From: Baffinella frigidus
Taxonomy: Eukaryota > Cryptophyceae > Cryptomonadales > Baffinellaceae
Reading direction: 5' to 3'
Length of the DNA stretch: 26,331 nucleotides
NCBI GenBank assembly: GCA_026770585.1
Contig: MU646425.1
Coordinates: 59,616 to 85,946, forward strand
The position numbers were made by a program, and so were the translations under genes. Shown here piece after piece: positions 1 through 7,142 of this stretch (positions are counted from its first letter, which is position 1; the number at the start of each line of letters is the position of its first letter). Below the pieces are notes generated by a model, which saw nothing but the letters and a program-made list of their open reading frames with translations, was not told the origin of the DNA and made no database searches.

Positions 1-45
1 CTCCCCCAATACACCCCAAAACGCCAAAACGCACACCCCGTGCAG

Positions 46-116
46 GCAGCGAGGTCAACGGCGGGCAGCACACGATCCCGAGCCAGTTCGGCGCCATGCA
101 GCCCACGGCCATCAAG
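46..116 (+). CDS. P5CDH: P5CDH exon a (first in window)
   Basis: The acceptor is TGCAG at 41-45 and the donor GTCTCA at 117. The exon enters with two bases of a split codon and reads SEVNGGQHTIPSQFGAMQPT then AIK. This corresponds to the segment in ALDH12 proteins just before the VP(I/L) strand. It joins in frame to exon b. Confidence 0.88.
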
Positions 117-406
117 GTCTCACCTAAACCCGAAAACCTGGAGCCTGAAGACTGGACCCTAAACCAGCATGGTCTTAGGGTGGCCTGAGGTCCACGTGGG
201 TCCAACTCCATACTTGGAAACTTGAAAGAACTTTACGCTTGGAACCCTGGAAACTGGAACCTTCTTCCTCTCTACGTCCTAAACCCGTGACCACGTGCTC
301 GAGCAGGTGCCGATCCAGACGATGATCGACAACGTCGACCTGTGCTGCACCGAGCTCTTCGCCCCGTTCCAGGCATGTCCCCTCCGAAGTGGGTATATAG
401 ATATAG

Positions 407-447
<41 letters not shown>

Positions 448-3400
448 CATGTATATATATATAGGCCTTTTTCAATTGAGATAGAGACCTTGTTTGAATG
501 GTTGAGAGAGAGAGAGACCTTTCTCAGTACCGACACGGCCGGCATGGATGCGCCTGTTTCGTTGCAGGGGTTCGATCCACGTAATCCTCTCATTACAGGG
601 TTCGCTGTCCCCTAAACCCCAAACCTTACACCCCACACCCCACACCCCACACCCCACACCCCACACCCCACACCCTAAACCGTACCCCCTTCCCCCTAAA
701 CCCCGCGCCCTACATCCTACCCCCTACCCCCTACCCCCTACACCCAAAACTTCCGATCCCAAACGCTAACGCTGCGTGCCCCCGGCAGGTGGTGACTGAC
801 TACACAACAGAGCAGCTCCCGCTGGTCCACCAGCTGCTCAGAGTCCAGGTCTCTCCCACCCCCCCAACACTCAAGTGTTTCCCTAAACCTTAAGGCTCTG
901 GGTTCTGGGTTCCCTAAACCTTACGGGTCGGGGTGCAGAGCCCAAACCTAAGCGGGGTCAGTTTGGGGTTCGGGGAATAGGGAATGGGGTCCAGGGTTTT
1001 GGGGTCTCCGGTATGGGATTTAGGGCTGAAGGATCAGGGGTTTAGAGTTGAGGGTTTGGTAGGGTTGAGCAGCTCCCCCTGGTCTACCAGCTTCTCAGAT
1101 CCGAGGCCTCTTTCCCCCCAACACTCCAACACTCAAGGGTTATGGGTCCCCTAAACCTCAAGGCTCTGGGTTCTGGGTTCCCTCAACTTTAGGGCTCGGG
1201 GAGCAGGGCCCAAACCTATGCGGGATCAGTTTGGGGTTCGGGGTGTAGGATTTAGGGTGTGGGGGTAGTGTTGAGCAACTCCCCCTGGTCCACCAGCTCC
1301 TCAGATCCCAGGTCTCTTTCCCTGACCCACCCCTCTGACCTAAACCCAAAGGCGCCCTACGCCCTGGGCCCTAAGTTCAACCCTGACCCTTAAACCCTGA
1401 CCCATACATCCTGAACCCTGAACCCTGAACCCTGAACCCTAAACCCTACACGGTGAGGCCACTTGACGGTCCCTAAAACCTAGCTCCTAAACCCCAAATC
1501 CCAAAACCCAAAACCCGAAACCCAAACCCTTAACCCCTAACCCCAACGCAGGTGGAGCACCAGACGGCCATATCATATGATATATTTGTTAAGGGGGGTT
1601 GAGCCTACCGACATTGGCGATCGTCTCAAGCGACCCCACCTTCCAACCAACACCATCCTCTCCCCTAGACCCTCAATTCCAACCAACACCAGCCTCCCCC
1701 ACAAACCCTAAATACGCCCTACGGTAGGGCCCTAGGACCTGCCTAGGGAGACTTACGGGATAGCGTTGACGGTGTGCTGACTGCGCTGTTGTCGTGAGCT
1801 TCGGACCATACCAGAATCTGTCCTGATGAAAAGGCGCAAGATAGCATCATTCGATGCCTAAAATCGCATATACACCCTTACCTTCCGCGTGGGAAGCCTA
1901 AGATAGCGGGACAGATTCTGTCTTGGTCCGAAATTAAATTCCAACCAACACCAGCCTCTCCCCTGATCCCTAAATACGCCCTACGGTAGCGCCCTAGGAC
2001 CTGCCTAGGGAGACTTACGGGACAGCGTTGACGGTGTGCTGACTGCGCTGTTGTCGTGAGCAGGCGGGTTTGGGGTCTGGGTTCTAGGTTCTGGGTTCAG
2101 GGCTCAGGGTTCAGGGTCTCAAGGTTCAGTCGTGAGCTTACAGCGGCGATCGTCTCGACGACCCCTAAACCCTAAACCCTCAACGGTGAGGCCACTTGGC
2201 AGACCCTAAAACCTGGACTTCGTCAGTCGTCGAGTGCGCCATCTCGAACCTGCGCAGGTTTGAACGAAAGGCAGTTGACCCCCTCTTACCGGCGGAAGCT
2301 GGGGCGTGAAAGTGCCGCTCGATTGAGTCTAACAGAACCCCAAACCCCAACCTAGGCGGAGCACCTGACCGCGGCGATTGTCTCGAAAGACACCACCTTC
2401 CAGCGCAGCATCCTCTCCCAGGTCCGCATGTCTTGGGGTTGAGAGGTTTGGGTGTTGTGTGTGGCGTTTGGGGCGTTGGGTGTAGGCTGTTGGCTGTTGG
2501 ATTTAGGGTGCTGTGTGTTGGGTGTTGGGTGTTGGGTGTTGGGTGTTGGGTGTTGGGTGTTGGGTGTTGTGTGTGGCTTTATGGGGCGTTGGGTGTAGGC
2601 TGTAGGCTGTAGGCTGTTGGATTTAGAGTTTAGGGTGTTGGGTGTTGGGTGTTGGGTGTACTTAAGGTCGGTGTCGTCTCGAGCGACATCACCTTCCAGC
2701 GCAGCATCCTCTCGAAGGTTACGAGCCTCCCTCAACGCGAAACCTGGAACCCTGCGACCGTGAACCCTGCACCCTGCACCCTGCACCCTGAACCCAGAAC
2801 CCAGAACCCTGAACCCTGAACCCAGACCCCGAACCCGAACCCGAACCCGAACCCGGCACTCAAACCCTAACCCTAACCCGGAAGCACTCAGTCAACGGCA
2901 CAACTCACGTCGGCGTCCATCAACCCAAAACCATACACCCTAAACCCGCAACCCTAAACCCGCAACCGAAACCCAAACCCAAACCCTACCCCTAAACTCT
3001 CAACCCGGAAGCAGACAGTGAACGGCACGACCTACGTGGGCATCCGCGCCCGCACGACCGGCGCTCCCCAGAACCACTGGTTCGGGCCTTCCGGTGCCGC
3101 CCGACTCACCCTGCCTCCCGTTTCATTTTTTAAATTTTATTTATTTATTATGTTTTGCAACGTTTGGAGTGTACATGTCGTGGTTCTGGGGTGGGATGCT
3201 CCCTAGAACCGCTGGTTCGGGCCTTCCGGCACCGCCCCTCTTCCCATCACTTCCCATCATCGTGCCACCACTCCCCACCATCGTCCCAGCCCTGAACCCT
3301 GCATTCTGAACCTGAACCCGCACGACCGGCGCTCCCCAGAACCACTGCTTCGGGCCTTCCGGTACCGCCCGACTCATTCTGTCTCCCTTTATGATGATGA

Positions 3401-4439
3401 TTATTATTATTTTGTACCGCCCGCCCCCGCTCCCGCCCGAACTCGCTGCATGTCACAAGTCGGAGGGCCGGAATCTGGCCTCGGTTGCAGGCGATTATTT
3501 TAAAAATTACCGAGTTGTTCCCTCCCCGCTCGGCAGCGAAAACCCTTAACCCTTAACCCTGAACCCGCACGACCGGGGCTCCCCAGAACCACTGGTTCGG
3601 GCCTTCCGGTACCGCCCGACTCCCCCTGCCTCCCGTTTTAATCTATTCTTTTTGTTTTATTATGTTTTGCAACGTGTAGAGTGTAGATGGCCTTTTTATG
3701 TCGCACCCCAGAACCACTGGTTCGGGCCTTCCGGCACCGCCCCTCTTCCCACCACTTCGTATCATCTTCCGGCCCTCTTCCCACCACTTCCCATCATCTT
3801 CACATTACTTCCCATCCCATCATCTTTCCACCATTTTGCCATCACTTCCCACCATCGTGCCACCACTGCCCCTCATCTTTCCGCCTCTTCCCAGCCCTGA
3901 AACCTGCACCCTGAGCTCTCGCGCGCGCTCTCTCTCTCTCTCTCTTGTTCGCGAGTAACCCATGTGCTCATAACCTAACCCATGTGCTCATAACCTTGCG
4001 CAGGGGATCCGCGCGCGGCGGGTATCGGGACGGCCGACGCGATCCGGTAAACCCCAAACCCTACACCCTGAACCTTAAACCCTAAACCCTACACCCTGAA
4101 CCCTGAACCCTGAACCCTGAACCCTGAACCCCAAACCCTACACCCCAAACCCCAAACCCCAGACCCCAGACCCTAAACCCCAAACCCCAAACCCCAGACC
4201 CCAAACCCCAAACCCTAAACCGTAAGGTAAGCACTAAACGCCTAAACCCCAAACTCCTAAACCCCAAAACCCAAACCCCCAGCCCCCCAGCCCCAAACCC
4301 CCAGCCCCAAACCCTAACCCCCAAACCCCAAACCCTAACCCTTAATCCCAAACGCAGGCTGACCTGGTCATGCCACCGCGAGATCGTGCAGGACACCGCT
4401 GACATCCAGTCTGACTGGACCACCCCGGCCCGCACCTAA
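46..4439 (+). CDS. P5CDH: Delta-1-pyrroline-5-carboxylate dehydrogenase (ALDH12/P5CDH type), 3' part
   Basis: The product oxidises pyrroline-5-carboxylate/glutamate semialdehyde to glutamate with NAD+, the second step of proline breakdown, usually in mitochondria. Exons: 46-116, 307-372, 789-848, 2356-2421, 3015-3093, 4004-4046 and 4358-4439 (TAA 4437-4439). They join in one frame to about 155 codons. Diagnostic C-terminal blocks known from plant ALDH12 enzymes are visible: CTELFAPFQ, VVTDYTTEQLPLV, HLTAAIVSKDTTFQ, TVNGTTYVGIRARTTG, APQNHWFGPSG, DPRAAGIGTADAIR and LTWSCHREIVQD. NAD-binding and catalytic Cys/Glu regions must lie upstream of the window. All introns start GT except the one after 372, which starts GC. 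Family identification is from memory of conserved blocks but is very specific. Mitochondrial location is inferred from the family. Confidence 0.94.
307..372 (+). CDS. P5CDH: P5CDH exon b, followed by a GC donor
   Basis: The acceptor is CGAGCAG, ending at 306. The exon reads VPIQTMIDNVDLCCTELFAP then FQ, phase 0 at both ends. The donor is GCATGT, so this is a GC-AG intron. The TELFAPFQ block is the equivalent of T(E)xFGPFQ in plant P5CDH; here Ala replaces the usual Gly. The following intron holds a TATATG-type microsatellite. Confidence 0.9.
393..463. repeat. TATATG/TATA microsatellite in P5CDH intron
   Basis: A run of about 70 bases of TATAGA, then TATATG units, then TATATATA. It lies just after the GC donor of exon b. 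Confidence 0.95.
612..730. repeat. C-rich tandem repeats (CACACCC and CCCCTAC units)
   Basis: CACACCC-type heptamers at about 628-675, followed by CCCCCTA units at 710-740. These are variants of the CCCTAAA theme seen in nearly every intron. Confidence 0.85.
789..848 (+). CDS. P5CDH: P5CDH exon c
   Basis: The acceptor CCCCGGCAG ends at 788 and the donor is GTCTCT at 849. The exon is 20 codons, phase 0-0, reading VVTDYTTEQLPLVHQLLRVQ. Its 3' half is copied twice downstream (see 1067-1318). Confidence 0.92.
815..1320 (+). repeat. Exon c 3' half plus intron, three direct units
   Basis: The 3' half of exon c and about 200 bases of following intron recur. Copy 2 (exon part about 1067-1106) has the donor changed to GCCTCT. 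Copy 3 (1273-1310) keeps GTCTCT. The intron parts share the GGCTCTGGGTTCTGGGTTCC and GCGGG(G/A)TCAGTTTGGGGTTC stretches, so the unit is exon edge plus intron, not exon alone. No acceptor precedes the copies, so they are not complete exons. Confidence 0.88.
1552..1645 (+). pseudogene. Broken copy of P5CDH exon d
   Basis: GCAG, then a copy of the exon d start (GTGGAGCACCAGACGGCCAT) at 1551-1570, is interrupted by about 45 AT-rich foreign bases. It resumes with GGCGATCGTCTCAAGCGACC (AIVSSDPTF) at 1617. The insert contains the palindrome ATATCATATGATAT. It cannot encode the exon as it stands. Confidence 0.75.
1717..2062. repeat. Direct repeat pair flanking a 133-base inverted-repeat element
   Basis: An 83-base sequence beginning GCCCTACGGTAG is present at about 1718-1800 and again at 1979-2061, nearly identical (261 bases apart). 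Between them, 1800-1932 is a hairpin-type element. Its left end TTCGGACCATACCAGAATCT and its right end are imperfect inverted repeats of about 24 bases. Confidence 0.85.
2140..2168 (+). pseudogene. Fragment of exon d
   Basis: CAGCGGCGATCGTCTCGACG matches the AAIVS part of exon d (GCGGCGATTGTCTCG). It then runs straight into CCCTAAACCCTAAACCCT. Confidence 0.6.
2356..2421 (+). CDS. P5CDH: P5CDH exon d
   Basis: The acceptor is CCTAG at 2351-2355 and the donor GTCCGC at 2422. The exon is 22 codons, phase 0-0, reading AEHLTAAIVSKDTTFQRSIL then SQ. Broken copies lie on both sides (1552-1645, 2146-2168, 2670-2717). Confidence 0.92.
2440..2660. repeat. G-rich TGTTGGG tandem repeat, opposite strand sense to most introns
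   Basis: About 200 bases of GTGTTGGGTGTTGGG units interleaved with TAGGCTGT units. Here the G-rich strand is the coding strand, whereas most other introns have the C-rich strand in sense. Confidence 0.9.
2670..2720 (+). pseudogene. 3' copy of exon d
   Basis: It reads VVSSDITFQRSILSK, ending at AAG followed by GTTACG, so the donor is intact but there is no good acceptor. It differs from exon d by a few substitutions, including Lys to Ser and Thr to Ile. Confidence 0.8.
2750..2990. repeat. CCCTGAA / CCCGAA / CCCTAAA degenerate telomere-like repeats
   Basis: Runs of CTGCACC, CCTGAAC, CGAACC and CCTAAAC. At 2885-2920 a degenerate copy of the exon e start (NGTTHVGV) is embedded in the run. Confidence 0.85.
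3015..3093 (+). CDS. P5CDH: P5CDH exon e
   Basis: The acceptor GAAGCAG ends at 3014 and the donor is GTGCCG at 3094, phase 1 at the end. It reads TVNGTTYVGIRARTTG then APQNHWFGPSG, the best-conserved block of the ALDH12 C terminus. The split Gly codon completes in exon f. Confidence 0.95.
3197..3733 (+). repeat. Four extra 3' copies of P5CDH exon e
   Basis: Partial copies end at 3228, 3361, 3608 and 3733, each followed by (G)GYACCGCCC. Copies ending 3361 and 3608 keep GT (GTACCG). Copies ending 3228 and 3733 have GC in place of GT. The copy ending 3361 has Trp changed to Cys in NHWFG. Adjacent intron text (CCCATCATC, CCACCATCG runs; ATTATGTTTTGCAACGT) is copied too. None has the exon's own acceptor and 5' half. 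Confidence 0.92.
3925..4000. repeat. CT microsatellite and 22-base tandem duplication before exon f
   Basis: (CT)n at about 3928-3945. Then a duplicated TAACCCATGTGCTCA stretch, the second copy leading into CTTGCGCAG, the exon f acceptor. Confidence 0.85.
4004..4046 (+). CDS. P5CDH: P5CDH exon f (43 bases)
   Basis: The acceptor TTGCGCAG ends at 4003 and the donor is GTAAAC at 4047. It reads (G)DPRAAGIGTADAIR with both end codons split. It continues the exon e block exactly as in known P5CDH proteins. Confidence 0.92.
4047..4357. repeat. Intron made almost wholly of CCCTAAA/CCCCAAA repeats
   Basis: The last P5CDH intron is about 310 bases of degenerate heptamers (CCCTAAA, CCCTGAA, CCCCAAA) from donor to acceptor. 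No other content was seen. Confidence 0.9.
4358..4439 (+). CDS. P5CDH: P5CDH last exon with stop codon
   Basis: The acceptor AACGCAG ends at 4357. It reads LTWSCHREIVQDTADIQSDW then TTPART and TAA. LxWSCHRE is the conserved end of the family; the last fifteen or so residues are not recognisable. No clear polyadenylation signal was identified downstream. Confidence 0.93.
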
Positions 4440-4455
4440 GCACACGAACCTGACG

Positions 4456-4500
4456 GGATTCCGCGGAATCACGCGATTCCGCGGAATCACGCGATTCCGC
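4456..4500. repeat. 18-base palindromic tandem repeat
   Basis: GATTCCGCGGAATCACGC repeated about 2.4 times, directly after the P5CDH stop. GATTCCGCGGAATC is a perfect palindrome, so the transcript end would form hairpins. A role in 3' end formation is only a guess. Confidence 0.9.
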
Positions 4501-4652
4501 TATGAGGCCCCTTTCTCTTCCTAGTGCTTAGGGGGGCCCTGAGTACCAGAAAGAGAACGAGACTTTTGTGAGGGCCGAGGCAGTGCCCCCCAAGTATTGC
4601 GCATTGCAGAGAGAGGGAGGGGGGGAGAGAGAGAGATGAGGAGAGAGAGAGA

Positions 4653-4766
4653 GGTACCTCGCTCATAAGGAGGCGCACCCCCCCAGGACCCTACGGTAGG
4701 CATATCATAGCCCTACGGTGGTCCCTAGGGGGGGGCGCGGCTCCTTATGAGCGAGGTAACCCTGTA
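4653..4766. mobile_element. Hairpin MITE-like element 1 (GGTACCTCGCTCATAAG ends)
   Basis: The left end GGTACCTCGCTCATAAGG and the right end CCTTATGAGCGAGGTA are inverted repeats. The centre has CCCAGGACCCTACGGTAGG-type sequence. It is preceded by a GA-rich tract (4609-4651). Confidence 0.88.
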
Positions 4767-4903
4767 AGTACTGCGAATGACGGATCGTTGCATGTAAGCG
4801 CCGGTAAGTACGGGTCTCTCAGTACGTCTGAAAAGACCCGTAATTAGCTGTGCTTAGAGGTCCGCACTTAGGGGCGATGACGGGCCGACGCACCCCCCTG
4901 GAG

Positions 4904-5025
4904 CTACAGGGCTACCTCGCTCATAAGAACCGCCCACCCCCTAGGACCACCCTAGGACCCTATGCATGGTCCTACTGTAGGGTCCTGGGGGGGGACGGTT
5001 TCTTGTGAGCGAGGTACCCCTGTAG
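4904..5025. mobile_element. Hairpin MITE-like element 2
   Basis: CTACAGGGCTACCTCGCTCA at the left and TGAGCGAGGTACCCCTGTAG at the right form the inverted ends. The centre is CCCCCTAGGACC plus its near-complement. Confidence 0.92.
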
Positions 5026-5101
5026 ACTCATTCACTTGGGAGGGGCAACGTGTGCTCGGGTTGGGACCTTCCCCATGATGATTAAATTTGAGCTGACAGC
5101 T

Positions 5102-5564
5102 CCAATGGACGATGCCCAAAATTCAACTGTGGCCGAAAACTATGCTGCGTCCATCTAAACACTTCGGGGTGTTAGTTTTTTTCTGTCCCAAATTAAGGAA
5201 AAACCCCGTGCCACCTTCTTTTGTTAGGTTATGGATCTTTTCAAGAGAAAAAGGTCGACGGATCGATAGGAACACATGTCACAGGATCGAGTTTTCACAA
5301 AAGGAAAAAACCCGTGCCACCTTCTTTTTCCTCTTTTTACATCTTTTTGCACAGGTCATGGGTCTTTTCAACAGAAAAAGGTCGACAGATCGATAGGAAC
5401 ACATGACACAGCGTTTTTCTTTTTTCTCAAAACTGTAGGGCAAAACTTCGGGAGGCCCGCCGAAACAGAAAACTTTTGCGTCACAGTTTGCAAAGTATGC
5501 CCGTTCTTGGAGCCGTTATGTTGACAGTTTTGGCTCACAGTTGAATTTTGGGCATCGTCCAATG
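5102..5564. mobile_element. 463-base inverted-repeat element with internal duplication
   Basis: The ends are about 40-base inverted repeats: CCAATGGACGATGCCCAAAA at the left, its near-complement finishing CCAATGG at the right. Inside, a segment of about 100 bases is repeated (about 5198-5288 and 5304-5412), including AAAAGGTCGACGGATCGATA. No transposase reading frame was seen; it looks like a non-autonomous DNA element. Confidence 0.85.
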
Positions 5565-5633
5565 GAACGTGTGGGCCTCCTTCTTCTTCTTTATTACAGC
5601 TGTACAGTACATGGATGTACTCTCGATACAGGT

Positions 5634-5759
5634 CCTACAGGGGTACCTCGCTCATAAGAAACCAACCCCCCCTAGGACCCTACAGTAGGACCATGCCTAG
5701 GGTCCTATGGTGGTCCAAGGGGGTGGGGCAGTTTCTTATGAGCGAGGTACCCCTGTAGG
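5634..5759. mobile_element. Hairpin MITE-like element 3 (best-formed copy)
   Basis: CCTACAGGGGTACCTCGCTC at the left and GAGCGAGGTACCCCTGTAGG at the right are perfect complements. The element is about 126 bases and folds almost end to end. Confidence 0.95.
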
Positions 5760-5789
5760 TCCTTGAGGTTCTTCGAGCCCCCACTATCC

Positions 5790-5849
5790 TAGGCGGACAC
5801 CGGAACTTGTTCTGCAGAATAGGCGGACACCGGAACTTGTTCTGCAGAA
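5790..5849. repeat. 30-base perfect tandem duplication
   Basis: TAGGCGGACACCGGAACTTG followed by TTCTGCAGAA occurs twice back to back. Confidence 0.95.
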
Positions 5850-6184
5850 AATCAAAAAGGCATATGCTTCCTTTCGGATCACGTTCAGGCCCCCCGGTGA
5901 GATGGTGCGGGACCAATCGCCCTCCACCTCCGCGATACCATCCTCCACAATCCCCGGGATCGTCTCCCAGGCATACTCGCCGCCTCGTCCATATCCCGCG
6001 CCATGACAACTGACCCCGCATCACTCCTCGCATGAACAGCTGCCCCCCAGGGGTCGTGCAGAACGTGTACAGTATCCCTTGAGTGACCAGTAGGCTCATA
6101 CACCCTACCGTAGGGCCCTAGGACCTGCCTAGGACCTCTTGCGGGTCAATTTTGACCGGCTGGCCACTTAAGGGATACAGGGGT
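5850..6184. other. Intergenic stretch without a recognised gene
   Basis: Mixed-composition DNA with open frames on both strands but no recognisable protein. A CCCTACCGTAGGGCCCTAGG motif at about 6102-6121 belongs to the same family as those at 1717 and 7450. Nothing else can be supported. Confidence 0.6.
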
Positions 6185-6545
6185 ACAGGGGTACCTCGCT
6201 CACAAGAAACCGAACCCCCCCTAGGACCCCAACCCCCCCAGGAGCTAGGATCCAGCAGGACCTAGAGAGAGGTCATTCTACACGTTGCCAGTTCTAGCAG
6301 CTGCACAGGGGAACCTCGCCCATAAGAAACCGCCCCATCCCTAGGACCCTACAGTAGGCCCATAGGGGTACCTCTCTCATAAGAAACCGCACGCCCCTAG
6401 GACCCTACAGTAGGCCTATGCCTAGGGCCCTGTGGTGGTCCTAGGGGGGGAGTCGGTTTCTTATGAGCGAGGTACCCCTGTATGCCTAGGGCCCTATGGT
6501 GGTCCTAGGGGGGGGGGGCTTTCTTATGAGCGAGGTACCCCTGTA
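6185..6545. mobile_element. Cluster of whole and half hairpin elements
   Basis: A left half only at 6185-6232; a left half at about 6305-6364; a complete element at 6366-6482; then a duplicated right half at 6483-6545. The half copies end near the element centre (GCCTATGCCTAGGGCCCT), suggesting breakage or template switching at the hairpin loop. Confidence 0.88.
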
Positions 6546-6758
6546 CTGCATTGCCTCACTGGAAAGCACAGGGAGGAACAAAGCAGTTCTTTTTCTCTCG
6601 GTCGAAACTGGTCAAATATTTTTGCAAAATCTACCCCCCGTTTTGCCGGCGAATTGTTTGACCATCATTCCGTTAAGACTTTGCTCCAAACGATTTCGAA
6701 CTGAGTTGAGTCGTGCACAGGATTCTGAGCGAACGAACCTAGAGCACCCGAAGCACTG

Positions 6759-7142
6759 ATGCCGGCACTCGCCCCCGTGGGCGGCTCCAGTCAGCGTGAG
6801 AACCAGAAGGGGCGCGGTTTGCTGTCTCCCGTAAAGAATCTGGGAAAACGCATGAAATCACTCGACGAGGAAAGGGACATGGTGTCCTCTCCCATGGGCC
6901 TCAATGATTTGTCCCGGGCCACGGAGACGCTGATGAAGTCCCCTGCTGGGTTGGAGACGCCAGAGACGTCGGAGCGCTGCCGGGTGCTCATGCGCCTGCG
7001 CCCCCTCCCGGCGTCCGATGGAGGGGCATCCCCCCTGGTCCTCAGTGGCAATTCCGTGGAGGTCATGTCGAGGGACGGCACCCAGGTGGATGACGTGGCC
7101 TCGTTCCCGTTCGACCATCTGTTCCCGCAGGATACGACGCAG
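6759..7142 (+). CDS. Kinesin exon 1: start codon, N-terminal extension, first motor strand
   Basis: The ATG at 6759 is the first after an in-frame TGA at 6726. The exon has 128 codons and ends [13 protein letters not shown] before GTCCGC. Residues 1-73 are Ser/Lys-rich with SP sites (LLSPVK, KSPAG, VSSPMG) and no recognised domain. The motor begins at [12 protein letters not shown]. [13 protein letters not shown] is the usual FDxVF motif. Splicing to exon 2 restores the classical TQxEVF junction. Confidence 0.93.

Noticed and set aside
4487-4703. Small frames containing MSEVPL or YERGT, also near 5680-6099 and 6432-6759
   Set aside because: These peptides are the translated ends of the hairpin elements and recur with every copy, so they are not genes.
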